In this document: piece after piece, positions 24,701 to 37,443 of the stretch
Position numbering within the stretch: the stretch's first letter is position 1
Layout: each line of letters starts with the position of its first letter
DNA from: Wuchereria bancrofti
Lineage: Eukaryota > Nematoda > Chromadorea > Rhabditida > Onchocercidae
Reading direction: 5' to 3'
Length of the DNA: 64,000 nucleotides
NCBI GenBank assembly: GCA_005281725.1
Contig: SSBO01000012.1
Coordinates: 23,054,391 to 23,118,390, forward strand
The notes under the pieces: generated by a model
What the model was told of the DNA's origin: nothing
Databases searched by the model: none
What the model saw: only the letters and a program-made list of their open reading frames with translations
Position numbers and translations under genes: made by a program

Positions 24701-27700
24701 AGTTTATAACATCTACGTAGGATATTGCTAGCAACATATGTGTATAAATTTGACAAAATTTACAGAGCATCCTTTTTTTTTTTTGTTGCATTTGATCAAC
24801 TAAAGTTACGGTATTAATTTAGTATTAGAAATTTGGTTACACTACTTTGATCTCAAGCTTTAATTTTTCATATGACAGGAAATCGATAATGTTATTAGTC
24901 AGTTGACTTTTCTCTTTTATTTATAAAATATATTTCTCTCCTTTTTACTTCCTGTTATAGTGATTTCTAATTTGTTTGAGAAAAAATTGCTTGTCCAGTC
25001 GTATTTCTCAAATGCATTTCATTTTTGGTTTATACATTATACTCATGCATATAACGGATGAATGATATTATATTATTGTCAGAAAAATGCTCTTACATTT
25101 TTTTTTCGGCTCTTTCAAAATGTTTTAATTTCCTTATGCATTTTTAATTTTTTAGACAAAGTGAACGAGGAAGTCGATGCGATGTTGAAGATGATAGTGA
25201 TCAACTCAGCATCGATTCTGCTGCTAAAGGTTTGTTTATCAAATTAGATTGTAAATTCCTGCTTTCTTGCTTTTGTTTTATCTCATTGATGATTTAATTT
25301 CATTTTTAAAATTTGATGATTGATTATTTTTGTTTCTCAAAATGAAATTTTATGTAGTTTGTTTATTTTAGAACCAATGAAATTTCGTGTGCCGCACTCA
25401 TTTCTAAAATTTGGTGTCGGTGGGAAGGCAATTATTCTAAATGTTCAGAATTCAGAAAATATCCTAGAGATACGTGATCTGAAAAGTTTATTTGGTAATC
25501 AAAAATTACTGCGTATTTCAAATGCCATTGAATCATTTCGAGGTATATTTTGATGTTTTGTGTTGACAATGTTTTTTTAATTTCCTAATCTACGAATCAA
25601 TTGAACAAATTTGTTTGGTTTTGCAATCAAGCTCATGTAAAACCATTTCCAACATAAAATTATAGTATCATTTTTATTTTGAGGATTGTGAAGAGCTTTG
25701 ATGATTTATATTAAACTTCAATCAATAGTGCAAAAAATATCTTTTTGTGTTATTCTTATAATTGCTGATTTTTAGGTCCTCTCATTGCTGGCTTCACTCC
25801 AACTCATTCTGTACACCTCTACATACAGCGTCAAATTGAGTTAATTCTCAAGTCAGAAGCTTATCTTGCAAACCCATCAAATAGCTTAGAAAGTGACTGT
25901 CTTTTAATATGGCAACTTCTAGAAATGCTTGTGCAACAACAGGGGGTATGCTTTTAACTTTGAATTAGTAAGTTAAATTTTTAATGCTTGACTTTTTTTT
26001 TTTCGTTTAATACTGAAAATAATACTTCATTAATTCTGCTAATAATTTAGCGAGTAACGGGTCCTGATTTGTCACGATTATTAATGGCCACTTGTAATGT
26101 GCCTGAGCAGCGACGACATAGCAAAGAAAAATTAAGTTTGCATACTACAAACTTCAATGAATTTTCTGTGGATTCTAAAGCGTATGATCGTTTCACACAA
26201 CTTCTTATTGGTGGTCACATTAAAGTAAGTTCTGCACATGATATTGTAATGTTAAAACTCATTTTTATCAAAAATCAAAAAAACTATCAAAAAATGGGAT
26301 TGGAGTAGAGAGTAATGTAGATGTTATGTTAAATTTAGAGATCATTTGTCCTTAGTATCTTTGTTCTACGTATTTTTAAATTTTGACATGAATGACCAAA
26401 TATTAGACCATTATTTTGTTTCAAATTTGTAATAAGTCATTTTTTTGTTGTTGCAGGAAGCTCTTGAAAGTGCAATTAAAGACGGACTGTATTCGGATGC
26501 AATGATTCTGGCACGTCGTATGTGTGCCAATGAGCCACAAGAACTTGAAAAAGTTGAAACAGCCTTTTTGTCGCATCGATCAGAGATGAATCCTGTAATG
26601 ACTCTTTTATCAGTTGCAAATGGGCAACCAGCTCCGGTTCTGGTAATCTTTATTCCTCTTTTTATTAATGCTATCATTTGTTTGTTTAATGTTTTTAATT
26701 TTAATAATTTCAAATTACTGTTTGATTCGGCAAGCTCTGTTCATTTTTTTGCAATTATTGTATGCATATCTCAAATTAGAAATGAGTAAATGGACTAAAA
26801 TATATTATCTTTGATGTGAAATATGGATAAAAAGATGTTTTTTTTTTTTTTTTTTGTAGACAAGTCCACCGATGGATGAAACAAATAGTTGGCGTTCACA
26901 TGTAGCTATAGTATTGGCTAATTTAAATAATCCAACAGCTCTTGGAACGGTACATCAACTTGGTTGTGTGCTTGCTCGTCGTGGATTACATGCTGCGGCT
27001 GATTTTTGTTTCTTAGCAGTCAGTCTTTTGATATCCAGCTATAATCCATTTCAACCAATACCAAAAAGGTCTTCTTTTTTTTTTCTTTTCTGTTTATTTT
27101 TTTTGTTTCAAAATATTTATGTTTATTTTCTTTTGCTTGCTAGAAAAAATCACAATTTTTGTACGGTTTTTAGCGATGATATGAATGCGGATATTCGTCG
27201 ACATATAACACTTATTCATGCGACTTTGCCAGGCGAAGAAATGAATTACGATTTTTCGAAAAAGTAATCAAAATTTTATTCTTGTCCTTTTAATGTGTGA
27301 AAAAAATTATCTCAAGATGATATTTGGCATTTAATTCTTCTCAAATATTACCTTTTATGCTGTTCTGTTATTTGCTTTTCTTGAAATGCTAAGGCATTAC
27401 CTTTTATTTCATGTTATCTTAATTTACGTAAAGTTTTCAGTTTTTCGATAATAGATTTGCATGCTACGGAAATTTTTCACTATTCCACAAAATTGGCCAA
27501 CAATGGCTCTTTGATAAATTTCAACACATCAATTGCATATCAGTTACATCGTCTGGATTATGCGGAAATGGTTTCGGAATTTGGAAATTCAGCAGGAGAT
27601 GCTTTTCGATATTGCGTTGAAATTGCAAAGGAAATTTGGGATAGACATCATGAAATTGATATCGAACAGCTTGAACGACTTTACGAACTTGCTGAACGGT

Positions 27701-30560
27701 ACGTATTTATTTATCTTCTTTCTCTTGTTTCATCTATAAACTTTATTTCTTCATGCACATTAATTTGTATATAATTTTGCATTTTTAAAACTTAGATATA
27801 AGTAAGTTATTGCGGAAATCCTGAAATTTCCTATTTTAAAAGGATTTTTCTACATATGAATCAGTGTTGAAGTGCTACAAATACAGTTTTCATTAAACTA
27901 AGAATTAGATCAATTGATTATTGTATTTATTCTTCATATTTATAAGACTATTACATTTATGCTTTCATATATTTATGACGTTTACGAGTATATTTATAGT
28001 CTAAAATTTGTGGCATCCGCAGAAGCAAACAGTACGGTATGGCTTCCAGCATTGCGATCTTTCATAGATAATCAGAAAAAGATGACTGAGGAAAGTAAAG
28101 TGATACAAGATGATGCTATCACAGTTATCGATCATAACGACGAAGATGTTGGTCTAATCATGATACCAAAAGTATCACCACAAGTAATCCTCTTTTTTTT
28201 TTGCATTTTTTTTTGCGAAGATTGTTTCTATGAATGGTAATCATTCTTCAAGTAGTGATTGTTCAAAAATTCAAACTTTTAATTTGTTTCCTTTGTATCT
28301 TTTTAGAAATAGCGAAATCAATTATTTTAGATGGAAGCGCCGGTAAATTTCACTGAGAACAATGATAACCAAAAGAATGACTTTGCTAAGTAAGTTTGCT
28401 AAGTACTTTTGTTCAAATGTTAACGAATTTATCCGTTGCTTAAACTTAAAAAATTTATTCGGACGAAATCATTCTTTGTTTATTGTTGCAGCACGGCAAC
28501 ATTAGGATCTGAGACAGTTAAATGGCATATTGGACAGGAGGCAGCTACTTTTTCAACAATCCCAGTTAAGCAGCACGAAGCAGAAAATCAAAAAGCTGCT
28601 GAAAATAACGGTTAGATTTTAGAACATTAAAAGAAACGAATTTGTTCAGCAGTTTATTATTTTTCAAAGATGTTAGTATATTTTATATTAAGTATAACTA
28701 ATTTTGAACTTTCCTTCATCTTTTACAGCAAAAAATAGAGCTCGTTCAGTATTTTTATCTTCTTTTGGTTAACCACTTAGATTTGCTATATATAGTCCTA
28801 CCTTTTCCTTTTTTTTTTTTCATTGCAAAAAGAAAAGATTTGCTTACACTTGCAAATAGTGCATGTTATTTTAATTTTCAGATTATCGTATGCAGCTAGC
28901 GCAGCAACAGGAAAGAGTTGAAACGTATAGCAACACAAACGTATCGATAAATCCTCAGGTACAATTTTGAGTGTAAATAGGTGAAATGGAATTTTCTGTT
29001 TTGAGTTATTTTCCTTTTTTTTTTTTTTTTACTGCTCTTCAATTTTTATGATCGATGTTTTCTTCGTGATCAATAATGAAAATTGAAAAGGAAGCGAAAA
29101 GTATCAGATATTTGTTATTTTAGTTCTGAGTTAAATTTAACATCATTATGAGGAGATATGCTTATATTTATATTTCTACTTGATATGTATAATTTTCAGT
29201 ATCCATCACTTCCTCCAGTTTTGCAAACTAGTACGAATGATTCTGTTGAAAATAGCATTACAAATCATACAACAATTGTTTCTCCTTCATTGCTGCAAGC
29301 AAATGAACAAATTTCACATGAGACAGTGCAAAATTATTACGATGATAGCACTTATGATTGGAAAATTTTGAAAATGAAACAGCAAACTGACTCGAAAGGT
29401 GCAAACAACGAGATAGTAGCAGAATGTGTGACAGATAATAACACTTCTACAATTAGTCATGAAAATATTCCCCATGGAATGGTAAATTTTATCTTATTTA
29501 TCTTTTCTTTCTTTTGTTTTTGCTAGTATAATTAAAATTATAAGTTTCACTTATTTAGGAAGCAAAAGTTCCAAATGGAATGCTACCTACAGGAACAACA
29601 GGAAGGCAAATTCAAGGAACATTTCAGTCCGCTCATTTATCTTCAATAATCCAAAATTCAGGTAGAAATCAATGCTCAAATTTTTTATATTAACTATTTT
29701 GAGTTAAATATTTCATGTATTCTTTACATATTCGAATCACTTGCTTTTATATTTTTTTACTCTCCTCTTTTGCAGAACTTTCATTTTCCTCCCAGCAACA
29801 ATCAAATATGGTTAAAAAAGATGAAAAGGTAGGCAGATTTTCTTCCTCAATTCTTTTTTTTTTTCGTTAGTTTTGCAGCTTCATTTTTTATAATTTCAAT
29901 CTCAAAAATGTTGTAAAATGATATTTAGGCAAATAATGGAGAGAAACTTATAAATGATCATCGTCAGAATCCAGGATTATTTTCAAAACTAAAAGCAACA
30001 ATTGCAAAAGCAATTCCATCAAGCAATGAAATGATTCTTCCAGATGATAAGCATCCATCGGTATCGTCTAATAATGTTTCAGTAAAATTGAAATGAAATG
30101 TTTGACAATAATATTTCAAATTTCTCATCATTCATTCTTGGTGTTGGTTGTTGATTATTTCTGAACTACCTATAGAATTTTCTGAAATTACAGATTGTAT
30201 GGGATCCAAAGCTTAATAGATATGTCGGTGAAGGAATTGAGGAAGAATCTGTCCCAAAACCGCCACCATCGATTACAGGAACTTCGGAAAAGTTAAACGG
30301 ATCGACATATGGTAAGACTGGTGGGTTAACTGCTGCTCGGCTAAGTGGTGGTAAGTTATTCTTTAATCTAAATGAAACAAAATTATCGTAGAAATATTTA
30401 ATAATTCAAAATTATTTCTTTCTAATAAATCTTCTTATCTTTTTACTATATTTTGGATAATTTTTCTTTTTTTTTGCCCGCATTTTTGCAACAAACATTC
30501 TTAGTCATTTGTATAACTTTTGAATATACATTGAAGGTAGTCTGAAAAGCAAATTGCATT

Positions 30561-30600
<40 letters not shown>

Positions 30601-30982
30601 TTCGTACCAATAATCTTATTCAATTGAATTTCTTTCTTGAGCCATAAATTTTTAGGATCAAGGTATTTCAATCCACTTATCGAAACATCATCTTCTAAGC
30701 CAGCAACTCATACTGCTCCTCTTTTACCGCCAGTACCTGCTTCTGCTAGTTTTGGTTTCATACCTTCAATGCCTGGTAAATTTTTGTGGGATATTTTTAT
30801 CATTATATCACATTATTGAAATGATTAAAAATTTTTTAGCATATGCTGCATAGATATTCAAAACTTTATTTTGTCACAAAATTGTTTAATGTCATTTTAC
30901 AGATGAGAATGAAGCATCTACAGAAAGTCCATTCAGTGTCGATACTACGCCGTTATCAAAAGAGACTGAAAATGCTGAATAA
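18672..30982 (+). CDS. sec-16: SEC-16, ER-exit-site scaffold protein (38 exons)
   Basis: Sec16 organises ER exit sites, binding Sec13 and other COPII coat parts on the ER surface. A frame-consistent model gives 1702 residues. Exons: 18672-18818, 19238-19378, 19533-19649, 19762-19837, 20177-20232, 20343-20526, 20753-20994, 21087-21197, 21460-21596, 21782-21892, 22175-22284, 22386-22485, 22586-22750, 22917-23051, 23538-23667, 23867-23956, 24181-24384, 24460-24575, 25156-25229, 25372-25542, 25776-25945, 26051-26224, 26457-26642, 26860-27068, 27174-27263, 27441-27698, 28000-28183, 28331-28389, 28492-28610, 28729-28767, 28882-28958, 29200-29481, 29559-29661, 29776-29828, 29929-30060, 30194-30350, 30656-30775, 30903-30982. 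The N-terminus has polyQ and a PPYWWHQQ motif and is disordered. The central conserved region spans residues about 680-1300 (MKFRVPHSFLKFGVGG, EALESAIKDGLYSDAMILAR, GTVHQLGCVLARRGLHAAAD). The C-terminal motif is VWDPKLNRYVG with a proline-rich tail. Confidence 0.92.
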
Positions 30983-33812
30983 ATGCCGTAGAATCTGTTA
31001 ATACTGATTCATACTGAAAGAAGTTTTGTTTAGGTTTGAGTTATGTTTAATATTTGTAATGTGTTTTTTATTATACAACAACTGGGTTATGACAAATAGT
31101 TTTAGCAGATAAAAAGTAAGATCTTATCTGTGAAAAAAAATTACTTGTAATTGTTCTGTTGTGATGCTGAAATTCGGTGTTGTATTTTAAGCGAATTAGT
31201 TGCTAAGAAATGATTTTGTTAACATTTCAGGAGATATATTTTATCGCTCATGCATGAAGAGCAATTTTGTTATATATAAGCACTATTTTCAAAGTCACTT
31301 AAAATACTTTACATATTTACTTTACTTTACGTTTTTCTTTATAATCGCTAAATTGTACAGGAAAAATGAATTTTTTTCTTTTCTCTTCTCTCTTTGCTTA
31401 GTTTGTTGTATTTTACTATTGTCTTTTCTGTCTACTTGATCGGGTAATTTCAATTTCTCCAGTATTCCATGTTTTTTTCTTTTTTTTTGGGTCGGTTTCT
31501 ATAATTTAATAATTAAAGTGACTTTGAGAATATAAGCTTTTATAAAGCTACTTTATGAATCGTGAGAATTTTTTTTTTTTTATTTTGAAATTAAAATTAT
31601 TATGAAAGGAATTATGAATTGTTTTATTCTGAAATTAGCATTTTGGTTTCACTTCTTTAATCGTGTTGTTCTTATCAATAACAAGTGATGTATGAAGTGA
31701 AAATAAGCTTTTTTTTTTTTTTTTTTACTATCTTGAACTGCCTTGAACAAATTTGAGAATTCGTACTTTTTTCGACAGGTAACTGAGCATAGATATTCAT
31801 CCAAATTGATTTTTTATAGTTTTCTTTCTGGATTTTGTTTTCATTTCTTTACATATTTGTTGTTTTTGTTGCAAGAGAAAGAAAGTAATGAGAAATTTAT
31901 TGAAATATTAATTTTTCTAAATGTAAGATTTGATTAGTTTGGAGGAATGCACGAGTAATATTTGTTTTTTTATCAGTGTATATTTAGTGATTTGTGAAAG
32001 GAAGTCCTTCATTATGTGATATTTCCATTTCTTTCCTAAAAAAAATTGTTTACATACAGTATTACAAACCTTTAAAATATTTACAATCTTTTGCTTATGA
32101 TTAGTTTCATTTTTAAATTTTTTCCATAAACTGTTAACTAAATAATAATTCTACGATCCGATTCAATTCAGTCTATTTAGGTTTTTTTTTTTCCTTTTTT
32201 TTGTGTGTGTGTGTATGTGACATTTATTATTCGGTTACCTGGGAAATGCCGTAAATTATTTCGTTTTTTCCTTTTTTTTTTTTTTTTTTTTTGCCATTTT
32301 TATAGGTAATTTTTTTATTTTACTGTTATTATATAATACATTTTATATTGATTTATATTCTGTTTTATTTATGGGATATGGTTTTTTGTTTATATGATTT
32401 TATCATTCTCTTAGCTAATTTTTTCCGGTTGTTAAAAAAAAAGGGCAAATAATTTTTACACAAAGTTCACACACATATCTCTCTCTGCTGATTGTTCAGA
32501 AGTTTACTGTCGTTTCGACTTACTTTTCCTGTTTGTTCAACTTTAAAATATAATTTCAATATCTGCTGTTCTTTTTTTTTTTTTTCTCTCTCTCTTCATT
32601 TTCTACCTCCTGATTTTTTAGCAATTTTTCATCTATTTCTTCTCCCAAATCATACAACTATCCATATTTTCTGTAGTGTAGTTAAATTTAATTTCAGACA
32701 AAGATTTATGATTTCATTTCATAAATAAAATGACAACAGTAGTTTAAGATTTGAAACTGAAAAATTGGCTAATGATTAGGTAGTAATAAGTTAGTGAAAT
32801 AAATTTAACTAAGCATTCGTAAAATCATTTGGAGGAAAAAAAAAAAGTCTGATTCAGATTAAGTGATATGTAATCTTTTTAAAACAGAGAATGTTAATTA
32901 AATATCTTATAAAATATCTTACAAAAATGTTTTTAGCGATCGAATCGGTAAAGATAAAAGTATATACTGGAAGTGATATATAATTGTTAATTCTTTTGAA
33001 TTGAATTCGAGATTCAACCATTCAAAGTTTATTCGTTTTGTTTCAAAATTTATGCTTAACTTTCAGACTTCGTTTCTTTTTATCAATTTGTTTACCACTT
33101 ATTCGTTTCGTTTATCAAATTTATTTATTCTTATATCCGAAATTAACTTTTGTTTTAATATCATTTTATTTTAGTGGTCGGGATGAAACTCATTAATATT
33201 TAAGCTGATTTTGTTCAATTCTATCCGATAGCAAATGTTCAATAACACTTATTTTGTTTTCATTTTAGTTTTTTTCTTCTTTTTTCTTCTTTTTTTTTTT
33301 TTTTATTTAACGGTGCTTTCATTTTAGTCTCTCTTTCTGTGTTTTCCATAGCAAATAAAAATAATTGTGTTTTATTGTTTTAAAGTTGAATCACTATGGA
33401 ATTATACCATAACAAAATTCATTATTTCTTACAGCAATTTAATAAAATTTTTTAGATGATGATTACAAGTTTATCTTTTTTTTTTCCCAATTTATCAATG
33501 ATTTTGGATTATTTTCCACTGTTATTTGCTCATCTTATGAAATATGAAAAAAAAATTTCGGTTAATTTCATCAAAAAATTAGGGACAAGAACGAATTTTT
33601 TTGATTTTTGAATTCCCATATAGTTTTTTGTTATATTAAGATATACGTAGTTAAACTTCATAAAAATTTGCATTATCAAATTTTTCTTTTGAATTTTCAC
33701 ATTGCAGAATTGTTCGTTGAATAGTAAATAAAGCGTTATGTGAACTGATTATTTCATTTAATTAAGCACTTTTTTTTTTTTTTTTTAATTAATATTTTTC
33801 AGATATCATTAA
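30983..33812. other. Intergenic region between sec-16 and the RRM gene
   Basis: Very T-rich DNA with repeated poly-T tracts (for example 32272-32292 and 33292-33304). It presumably holds the sec-16 3'UTR and the leader of the next gene. A TTTTTCAG acceptor ends at 33802, eleven bases before the next start codon, consistent with spliced-leader addition or a 5'UTR intron. The short plus-strand ORFs here are hydrophobic T-rich translations that I do not regard as genes. Confidence 0.6.
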
Positions 33813-36800
33813 ATGGCATATCAGATATCTCGACCAAATGATGATACAGATCGTACTTTATGGATGGGTGATTTAAGTCCCGATTGGGATCAAACATTTA
33901 TAGGAGAAGCATTTGCACGAATGGGTGAAGATGTAACCAATGTGAAGATTGTTTTTGATAAACATAGCGGAAAGGTTATGTTTATTTACTGTTATAATAA
34001 ATAGTAAAATTATCAGAATTGATATCTATCATTTGAATTTTAAAGTAAATATTAATCTTTGAGTGATTGGAACATTTCATTTCAATTGCTGATAAAATTT
34101 TACTAATTAAGATTAACAAATAATTGAGATAATGAATTGATTATTTCTCATTCTTTTTTTTTTATTTTATTTTATGCATTACTGTTTTACGCGTGTTAGA
34201 AAATACAATTCATAGGTTATATTTAAATTTTTTCTATTATTAGCTTTATATATTATATCAATCTTTTTCAATCGTTTTTCTAGACTACTGCAAATGACTA
34301 ATGAACATTCACATTTTTTTTTTCTTTTTTTGCAATCATTTATTTTTAACATTCCTCTATTAGCAAGTTAGTCTAAATATTAGCTAGAGCTTATTTAAAA
34401 ATAAAATTATGAAATAATTTATCATGTAATCGAATAACTAATAAATATCATTATTGATTGTTAAATTATTCTATCTGATAAAGAGTTTGATAAATTTTTA
34501 ACTAATAATTGTTATAATGATTTTAGCAAGCTGGTTATTGTTTCATTGAATTTGCTGATCGTGATTCGGCTCGTCGTGCGATGTTACATATTAATGGTAA
34601 AATTATTCCAAAATCAAAACCATATGCAGCATTTAATCTTTCCTTTGCTAATTCTCCAAATGCACCGTTAGTTTAATTGAATTCCTTTTAATTTAATTCT
34701 TTTATATGTGCAAAATTGGTTTAGTTATCGGTTGAAGCTGATTATTTTTTAGTGAGTAAAAATTTAAAGGTTACAAAATTTTACTATTTATTTATTTTTT
34801 TTTTTTTTTACTATATTAAACTATTTAAAAATCATTTAGTATAATCATATAATTATTTGGTATCAATGAAAATCATTCAAGAATAACAAAATGATTCGGA
34901 TTATTGACTGTAATCGTTCAATACGTATAGTATTGATGGTTATTTATTATAACATTCTTAGTATACTCATATTATTCTTGAAGTTAAATTTTTTGGGAAG
35001 CTAAAATGAAATATGATATGTTTTTGAGGTATACAGAATATAATCTTTTTGTCAACAATGTACCACAGGATATGGATGATGCTGCACTTTTTTTGGTGAA
35101 TTATTTAATTATTCTTACTGTTAACAACTACTTTTGTTTTATTTTATTTATCTATGAATCATACAGATATTTTTATATATTTCTTTATAATTTCACTAAA
35201 TTTCACAGGAAACTTTTTACAAGAGAAAAACAGAGGGTTTTTTCTTTTTTTTATAATGATTAAAATGTTATGTTTTAAATTAAGATTAGCTATTTTCTAT
35301 ATGCATTAGCGACGAATCATTAGTGAATTCTTTGCTTTGTATAGAATTTCGAATTCTCTTTTACAAATTGGAGCTAAGCTTTTAAAAAAAAAAAAAAATT
35401 CAATCCTTTCTCTAGTATTATTGTTAATGTTGTTTTAGATTTTTGGCGAACGTTATGAATCGTGTCGTGGAGCGAAAGTGTATCGGAATACAGATGGCTC
35501 ATCGAAAGGTTTAGGCTTTGTACGATTTTCAGATCAAACTGATCAACAGAGAGCATTGGTAATATTTGTTAAGATTTTTTAGCTTTTAAAAAATGTTAAA
35601 GTTTTTAAAGAAATAAAATCATTTGATATAATATTTTACATCCATCTCTGATAGATAGAGCAAGAGTTTTTTTTTTTTTTCAACTTATACATTGAATATA
35701 TTTCAGCTTGAAATGAATAAATATCGTGTTGATGGTAAGCAGCTAATTCTAAAATTAGCACAACCGAAATATCGAGCACCACGACAACCACGTCATCTTC
35801 AACAACAACAACAACAACAGCAACAACAACAACAACAACAACAAACTCAAAATAATATTACTGGATATGATAATGCCAGTAATTATTTGCAAACTCAGGT
35901 TTTTTTTTTTCTTCTTTTTGTTGTTGTTGTTGTTGTTGTTATTATTGTAAATGATAATGAAAAATTTGAACAAAAATGGTTCATTTTATATTTTATTAGG
36001 ATATTCTAATTTCAGTATTTATAATGAAGAATAATATAGATTGTATTAGATTGTATTATTAATATATATTTAGTATTATTAAATTAAATTAAATTGTATT
36101 AGTGTGTAATTTCAGGATAATAGTACAGCATCTGCAACATCACCAACATCAGTAACATCTTATTATCCGTATAATGCAGCACCTGTAGCAAATACTCATG
36201 CAGTGAATACTTATCATGCACCATATACTTATTCATCAGTAAATCCTCGAACTACTCCTCAACAAACTATTTCTGAAGTAATATTTATTAAAATTTATTA
36301 TCATTACAAGAAATTATATGAAATATTATCATGCTGGTTTTCTGTTAATAAATTATTGTATTTTTTTTTTGGCTTTTTCATGGAATTTTTTTAGTTTATT
36401 TCTTGTAAATGTATAAATATGTATTATATATAAATGTATTATATATTTATAAAAATGTATTATATATTATTTATATATAAAACTTATTATATAATTTTTA
36501 TGTAATTATTATATAATTTATTATATAATTTTATTATATTATATAATTTTTATGTAAGATGAAGATGAAATGTAAAGGTTTTTAATTGATAATAAATTGA
36601 ATTTCTATAATTTAAATATAAAAAATCTGTTTTAGCAATACTATTCATGTGTAGTTGGTGGAGCAATTGTATCATATGAAATGTGTGGTATCGAATCGGT
36701 GGAAGATGAATCAGCTGAACAGAGCAATGAATATTTATTGCAAAATGGAGAGGAATTTTATGAAGCACTTGAGCAAAGTAGATGGAGTAAGGTTGTATTT

Positions 36801-36845
36801 GATGCTAATATGTGTGAAGATGATCTCCTAAAAGTTCTTGGTTGA
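33813..36845 (+). CDS. trnau1ap: Two-RRM protein of the SECp43 (tRNA-Sec 1-associated, TRNAU1AP) family
   Basis: SECp43 proteins bind selenocysteine tRNA and help its modification and selenoprotein synthesis. Exons: 33813-33974, 34527-34666, 35029-35095, 35439-35558, 35707-35898, 36116-36277, 36636-36845, giving 350 residues. RRM1 is at residues about 16-100 with RNP2 LWMGDL and RNP1 AGYCFIEF. RRM2 is at about 105-190 with RNP2-like LFVNNV and RNP1 KGLGFVRF. Then come a polyQ run, a Tyr/Pro/Thr-rich segment, and a C-terminal ESAEQSNEYL-FYEALEQSRW region like the family's conserved tail. The start is the ATG eleven bases after a strong TTTTTCAG acceptor. The first intron has a poor donor context (AAAG then GTTATG), but all joins keep frame. 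The gene converges with the synthetase gene, stop to stop, 598 bases apart. Confidence 0.9.
35799..35941 (+). repeat. CAA run (coding polyQ) followed by GTT run in the next intron
   Basis: About 14-15 CAA/CAG codons at 35799-35842 encode polyglutamine. About 75 bases downstream, just inside the intron after the donor at 35899, lies GTT repeated seven times (about 35920-35940). The two runs are complementary in the transcript and bracket the 5' splice site. Confidence 0.85.
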
Positions 36846-37443
36846 TAGTTAATTCTGTATTTTCCATAATAATCATTTTTGTATTCAAAATTTTCTAATG
36901 ATTTTTTCTTTTTTTCTCCTTCTCAACTTTTGGAATGGATTTTTTTTTTAACTTATTTTGATTGATTTTTAGTATTGTTAAGTTTATTATAAATATTTCT
37001 TGGTGTTTATTTGAAATATTGTTGATTATTTTTGGTTGGAAAAAATTATTTGAAATATTGTTGATTATTTTTGATTGAAAAGGTAACTGCTGGTAAAAAT
37101 TGTTTAAATCTTATAAAGAGTAAATATTGATATTTATATCATAAACACTTGATAAACATTCGGTATTTTGAATGTTTAAGCATTTCACTGTTTGTTTTTA
37201 ATGTTTTCATTTGCTATTCAAATTTTTTGATTGATTTTTGCTTATTACATACATATGACAGTAATGCATTGCATTACAATTTAGCAATTATTTTGCTGTT
37301 TAAAAAAAAAAGGAAAAAAAAACATTTATCATATGATTAATCATATTATCATATATAAAATTAAATGTGAAATTATTATAAAGAAAATGCAATTAGATTT
37401 GAAATTATTATTATAAAAAAAAAAATGGAAGGATCATTCAAGA
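36846..37443. other. Convergent 3' region between trnau1ap-like gene and synthetase
   Basis: Non-coding AT-rich sequence shared by the 3' ends of two genes transcribed toward each other. It includes a short direct repeat (TTGAAATATTGTTGATTATTT, 21 bases, seen near 37010 and 37050) and short A runs near 37300 and 37418. No further gene was seen. Confidence 0.6.
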
